From the IMG/VR virus record IMGVR_UViG_3300043466_003163, positions 1 through 64,000 of that record: DNA of 64,000 nucleotides, one strand, 5' to 3'. This DNA comes from a virus. Under the pieces are notes generated by a model that was not told the DNA's origin, searched no databases, and saw only the letters and a list, made by a program, of their open reading frames with translations. The translations under genes were made by a program, and so were the position numbers. Shown in pieces: positions 17,666-26,033 of this stretch (positions are counted from its first letter, which is position 1; each line of letters starts with the position of its first letter).

Positions 17666-18199
17666 ATGCCCTCATTAAATGAACAACAATTAAAAAATAT
17701 TTTAAAAAAAAATAATTTAGAGTTAAAAGACTTTAATGTTTTTTTTGAAACTGGTAGTCATATAGGTGAAACTATAAACAATATGTTAGATCATTTTGAA
17801 AAATTAATCACTATAGAAGTTTCTGAAAAATATTATAACATAGTAAAAAATAAATTTAAAGATATCCAAAAGGTAAAATGCGTCTATGGTGATAGCGCAT
17901 TAATTATGGAAGATGTTATACCAACTGAAAGAGAAGGAGTGATATTTTGGTTAGACGGCCATTATTCTAGCGACGATACTGGTAAAGGTATTAATGATTG
18001 CCCACTAATTGAGGAATTAAATGTCATTAATTCTAAATTCAAAAATTCTGTAATTATAATTGACGATTATAGAATGTTTGGAACAAAGGGCAACGAGGAT
18101 TGGACTAATATAACACAAGATAATGTCATTAAATGTTTTGACAATAAAAAAATTAAAGATGTTTTTTCAATAGATGATAGACTAATAATTTTTATTTAA
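17666..18199 (+). CDS. Methyltransferase-fold protein
   Basis: A 177-residue protein with a Rossmann-type layout. VFFETGSHIGETINNML resembles SAM motif I, LITIEVSEKYYNIVKNKF motif II, KCVYGDSALIMEDVI motif III, and VIFWLDGHYSSDD gives a D-G-H metal-like site. SVIIIDDYRMFG is the terminal strand. It resembles sugar methyltransferases in capsule clusters. A short G-x-G loop makes SAM binding likely but not certain. Position between two sugar-modifying genes supports a glycan role. Confidence 0.65.
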   Translation: MPSLNEQQLKNILKKNNLELKDFNVFFETGSHIGETINNMLDHFEKLITIEVSEKYYNIVKNKFKDIQKVKCVYGDSALIMEDVIPTEREGVIFWLDGHYSSDDTGKGINDCPLIEELNVINSKFKNSVIIIDDYRMFGTKGNEDWTNITQDNVIKCFDNKKIKDVFSIDDRLIIFI

Positions 18200-18203
18200 A
18201 AAA

Positions 18204-19004
18204 ATGATAAAAGAAAAATTATATATACATGATACAATATTTAATCACGCAAAATCTAGCAGTTGGTACAACGATCCAGAACTATTTGATTGGGTTAGAA
18301 AATATGATGAAGATCATTTAGTATTTACAGATAAAACACTAAGTCAAGTTGATAATTTTCATAATAAAAAAAAATATGCATGGTTGCTTGAATCTCCTGA
18401 AATAACACCATTTGCATATAATTTTATTAAAGAAAATTATAATAAATTTGATTTAATTTTTACTTTTAGTAAAGAATTACTGGAATTATCTGATAAATTT
18501 ATTTTAATACCATATGGTGGATGCTGGATAGAAGAAAAAGATAGAATAATTCATGAAAAATCTAAAGAAGTTTCTATAATATTATCAGCAAAACGATCAA
18601 CTATTGGTCACATGATTAGGCATGAAATTCACCAAAAATATAATTATATTGATTCTTTTGGATATCATAATCCGATAGAAAATAAAATAACCGCATTAAA
18701 AGATTATAGATTTTCATTAATAATTGAAAATTGTCAAAAAGATTATTATTTTAGTGAAAAATTAATAGATTGTTTTATAACAGGTACCATTCCTATTTAT
18801 TGGGGATGTCCCTCTATAGGAGAATTTTTTGACATAAATGGTATGTTAATATTCAACAAAATAAGTGATTTAGATCTGATAATGGGTAAATTAAATGAGG
18901 ATTTATATCTTTCTAAAATTAAATCAATTAAAAGTAATTTTGAGGTGTCAAAAAAATATTTAGTGGCAGATAATTTAATTTATGAAAAGTTAAAAAATTT
19001 ATGA
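18204..19004 (+). CDS. GT10-like fucosyltransferase
   Basis: A 266-residue protein. The C-terminal half carries the GT10 (alpha-1,3/4-fucosyltransferase) signature: FSLIIENCQKDYYFSEKLID, followed by CFITGTIPIYWGCPSIGEFF. The N-terminal half (YAWLLESPEITPFAYNF, then FDLIFTFSKELLEL) matches the acceptor domain seen in bacterial relatives. The predicted donor is GDP-L-fucose, in agreement with the local pathway. It overlaps the next gene by 4 nt. Confidence 0.8.
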   Translation: MIKEKLYIHDTIFNHAKSSSWYNDPELFDWVRKYDEDHLVFTDKTLSQVDNFHNKKKYAWLLESPEITPFAYNFIKENYNKFDLIFTFSKELLELSDKFILIPYGGCWIEEKDRIIHEKSKEVSIILSAKRSTIGHMIRHEIHQKYNYIDSFGYHNPIENKITALKDYRFSLIIENCQKDYYFSEKLIDCFITGTIPIYWGCPSIGEFFDINGMLIFNKISDLDLIMGKLNEDLYLSKIKSIKSNFEVSKKYLVADNLIYEKLKNL

Positions 19005-19711
19005 AAAAATATTTAGTAAATTATTCAGATAAAACACATAAAAATTCGCAAATAGAAAACACCCGTTCCGCGTTAACAATTGGTGGTTTTGATGAAGTTT
19101 TTTCATTTAATTATGAAGATTTAGATGAAGAATTTATTTCCCAAAATAAAAAAATCCTATCAGAATCTAGAGGTGCTGGTTATTGGATGTGGAAACCATA
19201 TGTTATTAAAAAAGTATTAGATAAAATTGGTGAAAATGATATTTTAATGTATTCTGATTCTGGTATTTCATTCATAAGAAATGTTGATGAAATACTAGAT
19301 ATTATGGATAAAACGAATGAAAAATTATTACTATTCGAATTGGAGGATGTCCACCCTAACAAACGTTGGACTAAACGAGATTGTTTTGTCTTATTGGGAT
19401 TAGATTCTGAACCATATTTATCACAAAATCAGTTATTGGCTAGTTACATTTTAATGAGGAAAAATAATTTTGTTATAAATTTTATTAATGAATGGTTAGA
19501 ATATGCAAAAGACTATAGAATTATAACAGATTCACCAAATGAATGTGGTTTACCTAACTATCCTGAATTTGTTGACCATAGGCACGATCAAAGTATTTTA
19601 AGTTTATTAGGTAGGAAATACAATATAAAAAATATTCCCGATGTTAGTCAATTTGGTAATGGTAGAATGATTACATCTCAGGTATTTAATCACCATAGAA
19701 ATAGAAATTAA
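19001..19711 (+). CDS. Putative GT-A glycosyltransferase, unassigned family
   Basis: A 236-residue protein. RGAGYWMWKPYVIKKVLDKI followed by DILMYSDSGISFIRNV is a pattern seen in capsule and LPS clusters. WMWKPY precedes a D-S-G triad in place of DxD. The later SPNECGLPNYPEF and DHRHDQSILSLLGRKY resemble the C-terminal motif of small nucleotide-sugar transferases. I assign a transferase by this pattern and by context, not to a numbered family. The ATG overlaps the stop of the GT10 gene. Confidence 0.65.
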   Translation: MKKYLVNYSDKTHKNSQIENTRSALTIGGFDEVFSFNYEDLDEEFISQNKKILSESRGAGYWMWKPYVIKKVLDKIGENDILMYSDSGISFIRNVDEILDIMDKTNEKLLLFELEDVHPNKRWTKRDCFVLLGLDSEPYLSQNQLLASYILMRKNNFVINFINEWLEYAKDYRIITDSPNECGLPNYPEFVDHRHDQSILSLLGRKYNIKNIPDVSQFGNGRMITSQVFNHHRNRN

Positions 19712-19712
19712 A

Positions 19713-20435
19713 ATGAAAATTAAATATGCTATTATGGGTTCTAACATGAACCCACTTTATTATGATTTTTGGCCAATAATATCTAAAACATGGAAAGAGG
19801 TTTTTGATATTACCCCTATTTTAGGTTTAATATGTGACGAAGATTCTGATTTTATAAAAGATAAGTATGGGTTAGTTAAAAAATTCAAATCTGTTGATGG
19901 TATTGATGATGGATTGCAATCCCAGATTGTTAGATTTTATTTACCTACTATATTAGATGATATCTCAGTAACCTCAGATATTGATATGGTTCCGTTATCA
20001 AAAAGATACTTTATTGATTTTATTAATTCTTTTGATGAAAATAAGTTTTATGTTATGACATCTGATAACCCAGAATGTCTTAAAAATCATGAGTATCAAA
20101 TGTGTTACAACATTGCAAAACCACAACTATTTAAAGATGTTTTAAAAATTGATGATTCATGGATAGATTTTGTTACTAAGTTAAAAAATTTAGGACTCGG
20201 GTGGACAACTGATCAGCGTTATTTATATGATATGGTAAATACATATACTAATAAAGAAAATATTGTTTTATTAAACAGAGGATTTAGTGGTTTTGCACAT
20301 AATAGAATTGATAGGGCGATATGGCAATATGATGTTAATGGGGTTAAAAATGGAAATTATATCGATTCACATTTACTCAGACCTTATCAACAGTATAAGA
20401 CAGAAATCGATAATTTAATTAATTTGTTATATTAA
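19713..20435 (+). CDS. Putative GT-A glycosyltransferase with DID motif
   Basis: A 240-residue protein. ISVTSDIDMVPLSKRYF supplies a D-x-D metal site at the end of a strand, as in GT8-type folds. GIDDGLQSQIVRFYLP precedes it and GWTTDQRYLYDMV follows it, together typical of small retaining transferases. The family number is not readable. It starts 1 nt after the previous stop and its own stop overlaps the next start (TAATG). Sugar transfer onto the growing glycan is inferred. Confidence 0.65.
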   Translation: MKIKYAIMGSNMNPLYYDFWPIISKTWKEVFDITPILGLICDEDSDFIKDKYGLVKKFKSVDGIDDGLQSQIVRFYLPTILDDISVTSDIDMVPLSKRYFIDFINSFDENKFYVMTSDNPECLKNHEYQMCYNIAKPQLFKDVLKIDDSWIDFVTKLKNLGLGWTTDQRYLYDMVNTYTNKENIVLLNRGFSGFAHNRIDRAIWQYDVNGVKNGNYIDSHLLRPYQQYKTEIDNLINLLY

Positions 20436-21199
20436 TGGAATTAATAACTGGGAATAAATTTAAAAGAATTTGTCATCATTCGTATGATGAATTTGGCTTT
20501 ACGTTACAATCGAACCCAATCGATGACGAACCATTAAAAGTGTTTGTTAAAATTGACTACGTTCATAACTTTTTTATTACCCCACCGTCAAGACCTTTTA
20601 TTTTAATAACTCACAATGGAGATTTACCAGTGGATAGTAATTATTTACAGTACATGGACAACCCAAATTTGTTAAAATGGTATGGTCAAAATATAATGAC
20701 AGTTCACCCAAAATTACAATCAATTCCAATAGGTATTGCAAATGAAAAATGGGATCACGGTAACGAATCAGTTTTTTTTGAGGTAATGAATCAAAATATT
20801 GAAAAGGAACGTTTGTTATACATTAATTTTGACGTTAATACAAATAGAAGTGAAAGAAATTATTGTTTGTCTGAATTAAACAAAAAAGGTTTAGAAATGA
20901 ATGTTAAACTACCGTTCAAACAATATTTAGAAGAAGTATCAAAAAGTTATTTTGTCGTCTCACCAAACGGTAACGGTGTTGATTGCCATAAAACGTGGGA
21001 GTCTTTGTATTTAAAAACGATACCAATAGTCACAAAATCTATTAATATTGACTATTATAAAAAATTACCTATAATTGTAATAGATAATTGGTTAAACTTT
21101 GATTTTAACATGTTTAATATTGATTTATATGAAAAAACATGGAAAAATTTTAATATAAATAATTTATGTTTTAAAAAACATGAAAAGTTAATAAAATAG
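20435..21199 (+). CDS. Exostosin-like (GT47-type) glycosyltransferase
   Basis: A 254-residue protein. SRPFILITHNGDLPVDS and IMTVHPKLQSIPIGIANEKW match the N-terminal part of exostosin-like bacterial proteins. YFVVSPNGNGVDCHKTWESL followed by KTIPIVTKSINIDYY is the conserved C-terminal donor-binding region. Such proteins transfer sugars such as galactose or glucuronic acid; substrate unknown here. It overlaps the preceding gene by one base. Confidence 0.7.
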   Translation: MELITGNKFKRICHHSYDEFGFTLQSNPIDDEPLKVFVKIDYVHNFFITPPSRPFILITHNGDLPVDSNYLQYMDNPNLLKWYGQNIMTVHPKLQSIPIGIANEKWDHGNESVFFEVMNQNIEKERLLYINFDVNTNRSERNYCLSELNKKGLEMNVKLPFKQYLEEVSKSYFVVSPNGNGVDCHKTWESLYLKTIPIVTKSINIDYYKKLPIIVIDNWLNFDFNMFNIDLYEKTWKNFNINNLCFKKHEKLIK

Positions 21200-21205
21200 T
21201 TTATA

Positions 21206-21850
21206 ATGATTAATTTGTATTATAATTATTATCGTTCAGATAACGAAAAAAGAATGAAAGAATTAGATTTTTGTTTGCTAAAAACAATAGAAAATAAATT
21301 TATAGACAATGTTTTTGTAATCATTTCTAAATCTGATTTACTTAACTTTAAATTAGATAATAAAAAAATAACTATTGTTGAAATAGAAAACAGACCAACG
21401 TATAACTTTGTAATCGAATTAATCAATAAAACAACAAATAATGAAGATATAAATGTTATCATAAATTCAGATTGCTTTATTGATGAATCAACAACAAATC
21501 TAATACAAAAAATAAACATTGATGAAATGTGGTGTATGAACAAATATGACATTATTGACGATTACTTTAATTTAAAATTTCATGGAGATTCATCCTCACA
21601 AGACTGTTGGATTTTTAAAGGATTTTCAAAAAAAATAGAAAACATAAACTTTAATTTTGGTACACCTGGTTGTGATAATAGGTTTGCACATGAATCTAAA
21701 TCTGCTGGTTATACTTTAAAAAACCCATCAATAGATATAAAAATATTACATTATCATTTAAGTCAAATAAGAACTTGTCCACATATTGATTGGGATAAGC
21801 ACAGAATAAATGGTGATTATGAATTTGTGACACCAGAAAAAATACTTTGA
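21206..21850 (+). CDS. Putative small glycosyltransferase (GT-A-like)
   Basis: A 214-residue protein. NVIINSDCFIDESTTNLI provides a D-C-x-x-D site in the position of DxD, and SSSQDCWIFKGFS with GTPGCDNRFAHESKSAGY resembles a C-terminal acceptor region. ILHYHLSQIR may be the terminal His metal ligand found in GT-A folds. No exact family is recognised. Location inside an unbroken run of sugar transferases is the main support. Confidence 0.6.
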   Translation: MINLYYNYYRSDNEKRMKELDFCLLKTIENKFIDNVFVIISKSDLLNFKLDNKKITIVEIENRPTYNFVIELINKTTNNEDINVIINSDCFIDESTTNLIQKINIDEMWCMNKYDIIDDYFNLKFHGDSSSQDCWIFKGFSKKIENINFNFGTPGCDNRFAHESKSAGYTLKNPSIDIKILHYHLSQIRTCPHIDWDKHRINGDYEFVTPEKIL

Positions 21851-21857
21851 AAATAAC

Positions 21858-22502
21858 ATGAAAATTATTACATTTTATTCGGATTCTCATTATGAGATGT
21901 ATAATGATTATTTTTTATCTTCATACAATAAACATTTATCAGAACATAAATTAATAGCAAAAAAAATAGAACAGGTATCTCCAACTGGAGAATATGAATC
22001 TACTGGTTTTGACTATGCTATGCTTGAAAAAATAAATTTAATAATTGAAAATATTGATGTAAATGATGGAACCCCATTTGTTTATTCAGATTGCGACATA
22101 CAATTTTTTGGTAATATTGATGTTGATATGGGTGATAACGACATTTTATTTCAAAATGATTTTAATAGTTACTGTGCAGGTTTTTTTATTGCTAAACAAA
22201 GTAAAAAAGTTTTAGATTTTTTTATTGATGTTAAAGAAAGGTTTATCAAATCTATGAACGGTAAAATACATGATCAAGTTGTTATTAATCTTATGTTTTC
22301 AGAGGGATATAATAAGATAAAAAAAGACTTATTACCTAATAATAAATTTTGGACGGTTGCTTTTTTAACGAATGGTCATCATTGGAACGGACAAGATGTA
22401 AACGTTCCGAAAGAAATAGTGATGCATCATGCCAATTTTACTATTGGTGTTAAAAATAAACTTAACCTATTGAAATTAGTGAAAGAAAAAAATGGAAAAT
22501 AA
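21858..22502 (+). CDS. Putative nucleotide-diphospho-sugar transferase (GT77-like)
   Basis: A 214-residue protein. TPFVYSDCDIQFFGNIDVDM holds the DCD metal site. SYCAGFFIAKQSKKVLDFF and IHDQVVINLMFSEGYNKIK are the typical core, with acceptor-site D-Q, of GT77-like transferases, and IVMHHANFTIG ends the domain. Its 11-nt overlap with the next gene implies coupled translation. Confidence 0.7.
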   Translation: MKIITFYSDSHYEMYNDYFLSSYNKHLSEHKLIAKKIEQVSPTGEYESTGFDYAMLEKINLIIENIDVNDGTPFVYSDCDIQFFGNIDVDMGDNDILFQNDFNSYCAGFFIAKQSKKVLDFFIDVKERFIKSMNGKIHDQVVINLMFSEGYNKIKKDLLPNNKFWTVAFLTNGHHWNGQDVNVPKEIVMHHANFTIGVKNKLNLLKLVKEKNGK

Positions 22503-23019
22503 AATATCTTTAGACACTGAAAGAATGAAAGGTTTTGGAAATTACATTGTTGATAATTTTGAAGTAAACTACTTATTTGGTTTGAATGACTTATGTGAAA
22601 AATATGTTAAAAAAAATTTTAAGATATTAGAACTTGGTTCAAACGAAGGTGTCAGCGCTAGACTATTTTCTTACTTTGCCGAAAAAGTTGTTTGTGTAGA
22701 TTTAAATAAAACTAAATCGATGGATGAAGCAGTATCGAAACATAATAATATCATTTTTTACCATACATCATTTAAAAATTTTTTAGAAAATGATAAAAAT
22801 AATGAATACGATTTAATTTACATTGATGGTGGTCATGATTTCAAAAATGTGAATGAAGACATAGAATTTTTTAAAAGTAAAGTAAAAAAGGGTGGATACA
22901 TATCTGGACACGATTGTAACTCAGAAACACCAGGCGTTAGATTAGCAATTGAAACCCATTTTCCAAATGAGGAAATAATCTTGTTTTCAGATAGCTCTTG
23001 GTTAATTAAAATAACATAA
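22492..23019 (+). CDS. Class I SAM methyltransferase (Methyltransf_24-like)
   Basis: A 175-residue methyltransferase. ILELGSNEGVSARLFSYF is motif I, VVCVDLNKTKS motif II, and YDLIYIDGGHDFKNVNEDIE carries the D-G-G-H metal site typical of sugar and antibiotic O-methyltransferases. KVKKGGYISGHDC is the next strand. It probably methylates a sugar hydroxyl on the phage glycan, with a divalent metal assisting. Confidence 0.75.
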   Translation: MENKISLDTERMKGFGNYIVDNFEVNYLFGLNDLCEKYVKKNFKILELGSNEGVSARLFSYFAEKVVCVDLNKTKSMDEAVSKHNNIIFYHTSFKNFLENDKNNEYDLIYIDGGHDFKNVNEDIEFFKSKVKKGGYISGHDCNSETPGVRLAIETHFPNEEIILFSDSSWLIKIT

Positions 23020-23036
23020 TAATAAAAATAATAAAA

Positions 23037-23606
23037 ATGTACGGAACAGAAAACAAAAAACATTTAGGTGGTTATATAATAAACTTAACAGATCATGGAG
23101 ATCCTAATTCATATTCTACGGAAGTATGGGATTGGATGATTAATAACGGTATAAAATCGATAATAGATGTTGGTTGTGGGGAAGGGCATTCAACAAAATA
23201 TTTTTTAGATAGAGGTGTCGACGCTATAGGGGTAGAAGGGGGTGAAAACGCATATAACAACAGTCCTGTCAAAAATAATTTGGTGTTACATGATTACGTT
23301 GATGCTCCTTTTATACCAAAAAAAAAATATGATGCAGTTTGGTCTTGTGAATTTGTAGAACATGTTGAAGAAGTTTTTTCTGAAAACTTTTTAAAAACTT
23401 TCGATTTTGCCGATAAAATTTTTATGACACATGCGGTTGTTGGACAAGAAGGGTATCATCATGTAAATTGTCAGAACACAGAATATTGGATTGAAAAAAT
23501 AGAAAAAAGAGGTTATAAGTATAACAATGATTTATCTATATATTTAAGAACCTTGACTGATAAAATACATGTGAAAAACACATTATTAGTGTTTGAAAAA
23601 ATATGA
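23037..23606 (+). CDS. Class I SAM methyltransferase (Methyltransf_11/23-like)
   Basis: A 189-residue methyltransferase. SIIDVGCGEGHSTKYFLDRG is a textbook motif I, DAIGVEGGENAYNN motif II, and YDAVWSCEFVEHVEEVF motif IV. A conserved histidine-rich segment (MTHAVVGQEGYHHVNCQ) follows, as in enzymes that modify nucleotide-linked sugars or lipids. Acceptor unknown. It sits between two other methyltransferase genes. Confidence 0.8.
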   Translation: MYGTENKKHLGGYIINLTDHGDPNSYSTEVWDWMINNGIKSIIDVGCGEGHSTKYFLDRGVDAIGVEGGENAYNNSPVKNNLVLHDYVDAPFIPKKKYDAVWSCEFVEHVEEVFSENFLKTFDFADKIFMTHAVVGQEGYHHVNCQNTEYWIEKIEKRGYKYNNDLSIYLRTLTDKIHVKNTLLVFEKI

Positions 23607-23607
23607 T

Positions 23608-24252
23608 ATGAAATTAGATGATTTTATTAACATAGTAAAACCATTCACTATGACATCAGTTGAAAGAATCACTGGATTATATTATTCGTTGGAACATATA
23701 AGAATAAATAAAATTGAAGGTGATTTTGTAGAATGTGGTGTTTGGAAAGGGGGAAATGTTTTGGGTATATTAGAATATTTAACCAAACACAATATGACAA
23801 AAAATAATGTTTGGTTATACGACACCTTTGAAGGTATGACAGATCCTGAAGATATTGATGTAGACTCAAGTGGTAAAAAGGGTGATATTAAATTAGAAGA
23901 AGTGTTATGTTATTCTTCATTAAAAGAAGTTAAAAATATTTTATCTGTTTCTAGTTATCCAAAAGATAAAATTAAATTTATAGAAGGAGATGTTTGTGAA
24001 ACATTAAAAACAAACGTAAACGTTCCGAAAAATATAAGTTTATTAAGATTAGACACTGATTGGTATAAATCAACAAAAAAAGAGTTAGAAGTATTATATC
24101 CACTATTGTCCTCAAAAGGAGTTCTAATTGTAGATGACTATGGACATTGGAAAGGTTCAAAAATGGCTGTTGACGAATATTTTAATAATCTTAATTTGGA
24201 TGTTGAAATACATAAACTTGACTATACTGGTATTAAAATAATTAAAGATTAA
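23608..24252 (+). CDS. TylF/MycF-family O-methyltransferase
   Basis: A 214-residue protein from the ATG at 23608, which follows the previous stop by one base; an alternative start 15 nt upstream would overlap it. GDFVECGVWKGGNVLGIL, NVWLYDTFEGMTDPEDID, LLRLDTDWYKSTKKEL and VLIVDDYGHWKGSKMAVDEY are the ordered TylF motifs, including the Asp metal ligands. The family 3-O-methylates deoxysugars on macrolides and is common in capsule clusters. A deoxysugar such as fucose made by this phage would be a plausible target. Confidence 0.85.
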   Translation: MKLDDFINIVKPFTMTSVERITGLYYSLEHIRINKIEGDFVECGVWKGGNVLGILEYLTKHNMTKNNVWLYDTFEGMTDPEDIDVDSSGKKGDIKLEEVLCYSSLKEVKNILSVSSYPKDKIKFIEGDVCETLKTNVNVPKNISLLRLDTDWYKSTKKELEVLYPLLSSKGVLIVDDYGHWKGSKMAVDEYFNNLNLDVEIHKLDYTGIKIIKD

Positions 24253-24259
24253 TAAAATT

Positions 24260-25024
24260 ATGGGTGTAAGTATTGATAATTGGTTTGGTAGATTAGGTAA
24301 TAATATTATACAACTAACCTCCGCTTTAAGCTTTTGTGAAAAGAATAAAACTAATTTAACAATACCAAAACATGATGTAATAACAAAAACAGAAATAGAT
24401 TTAAACGGTGAAAACAATTTAACGTACTCAAATTTATTTTGGGGTGATTATGTTTCAGATGATGAAAGACGAAAACTAGCTAAAAAATATATATTACCAA
24501 TACTTAAACACAAAAACATTAATTTAACAGACAAAGATTTAATAATACATCTTAGGGGTGGTGATATCTTTAGCCATAACCCACCTAAAAATTATGTGCA
24601 AGCCCCCATATCGTATGTTGAAAAAATAATACAAACAGAAAACCCAAAAAATATAATAATAGTTTATGAAGATTTTTCAAACCCAAGTGTTAATTATCTA
24701 ATAAATAATTATAAAAATATTGTTTTGGTTAATAATTTAATAGAAGGGATAAGTTATATTTTATCTGCAAAAAAAATAGTTATAACTGGAGTCGGAACAT
24801 TTGCTAGAAGTTTGGTAATGTGTTCTAACAATATTGAAAAAGTTTTCGTACCATCTTTTTTAAAAAAAGATAATAATAATGATAACACTCTTTATGATTA
24901 TGATTGTTGTGTTGATTATTCAGATTTAGAAATAATAAAAATTAATATACCAAACTACTTAACAACCAATAGCTGGGAATGGAATAATGAAATAAAAAAT
25001 TTATATGTAACACATAAATTATAA
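24260..25024 (+). CDS. Fucosyltransferase-like protein (GT11-related)
   Basis: A 254-residue protein with a GT-B-type layout. It begins SIDNWFGRLGNNIIQLTSAL, which parallels the GGLGNQxFQ motif of GT11. It carries LIIHLRGGDIFSHNPP in the position of the GDP-fucose-binding HxRRGD motif. ISYILSAKKIVITGVGTFAR resembles the final donor-contact region. It differs enough from the gene at 16178 that a separate acceptor or donor is likely. Confidence 0.65.
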   Translation: MGVSIDNWFGRLGNNIIQLTSALSFCEKNKTNLTIPKHDVITKTEIDLNGENNLTYSNLFWGDYVSDDERRKLAKKYILPILKHKNINLTDKDLIIHLRGGDIFSHNPPKNYVQAPISYVEKIIQTENPKNIIIVYEDFSNPSVNYLINNYKNIVLVNNLIEGISYILSAKKIVITGVGTFARSLVMCSNNIEKVFVPSFLKKDNNNDNTLYDYDCCVDYSDLEIIKINIPNYLTTNSWEWNNEIKNLYVTHKL

Positions 25025-25055
25025 TAATTGATAACATTAAATTAAAAAATATATA

Positions 25056-26033
25056 ATGAAAAAAGCACTTATTACAGGAATTAATGGTCAAGATGGTTCC
25101 TACTTAGCCGAATTACTTTTAGATAAGGGATATGAGGTTTGGGGTACAGTAAAAAGAAATTCAGTATCAGAAACACAATCCAATAGAATAGATCATTTAA
25201 GGGACTTTAATAAAGTAAATTTAGAATACGCCGATTTGACTGATATGGCATCTTTAATTAGAGTACTATCTTTAGTTCAACCAGACGAAGTGTATAATTT
25301 AGCAGCACAATCACACGTAAGAATATCTTTTGATCAACCAATTTATACCGCAAATGCAACAGGATTAGGTACGTTAAATTTATTAGAAGCAGTTAGGATG
25401 GTTTCACCACATTCCAAAATTTATCAAGCATCTTCATCAGAGATGTTTGGTAACAATATTGATATTGACAGTTACCAAAGAGAAACTACCCCGATGAACC
25501 CTGTTTCTCCTTATGGTTGTGCCAAAGTATTTTCTTACAACATTTGTAAGAATTATAGAAATTCATACGGAATGAAAATTTGGAATGGTATTCTATTCAA
25601 TCACGAATCACCAAGAAGAGGGACAAATTTTGTAACTAACAAAGTTGTTAAAGCCGCTGTCAGAATCAAGTTAGGGTTACAAGATAAACTACATTTAGGA
25701 AATCTTGACGCAACAAGAGATTGGGGGCACGCAAAAGATTATGTTAAGGCAATGTGGATGATGCTACAAACAGATACACCTGATGATTACGTTTGTGCAA
25801 CAGGAATATCACATTCGGTTAAAGATTTATGTGAATACACATTTACAAAATTAAATTTAGATTTTAAAGAATTTGTTGTTGTAGATGAAAAACATTTCAG
25901 ACCTGAAGAACTGCATGATTTAAAAGGCGACTCATCAAAGTTAAGAAATGAATTAGGATGGAAACCTAATTATACTTTTGAGTCTATGTTAGATGAAATG
26001 ATAGAATATTGGTTGGATTATTATGGGAAATAA
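25056..26033 (+). CDS. gmd: GDP-mannose 4,6-dehydratase
   Basis: A 325-residue short-chain dehydrogenase-type enzyme that converts GDP-D-mannose to GDP-4-keto-6-deoxymannose with bound NADP. KKALITGINGQDGSYLAELL is the nucleotide-binding start. QSNRIDHLRDF, LAAQSHVRISFDQP, YQASSSEMFG (catalytic Ser/Glu) and SPYGCAKVFSY (catalytic Tyr-x-x-x-Lys) are present. FNHESPRRGTNFVTNKV and LGNLDATRDWGHAKDYVKAM are GMD-specific. It looks complete and functional. It overlaps the next gene by 11 nt. With fcl it supplies GDP-L-fucose to the transferases upstream. Confidence 0.95.
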   Translation: MKKALITGINGQDGSYLAELLLDKGYEVWGTVKRNSVSETQSNRIDHLRDFNKVNLEYADLTDMASLIRVLSLVQPDEVYNLAAQSHVRISFDQPIYTANATGLGTLNLLEAVRMVSPHSKIYQASSSEMFGNNIDIDSYQRETTPMNPVSPYGCAKVFSYNICKNYRNSYGMKIWNGILFNHESPRRGTNFVTNKVVKAAVRIKLGLQDKLHLGNLDATRDWGHAKDYVKAMWMMLQTDTPDDYVCATGISHSVKDLCEYTFTKLNLDFKEFVVVDEKHFRPEELHDLKGDSSKLRNELGWKPNYTFESMLDEMIEYWLDYYGK

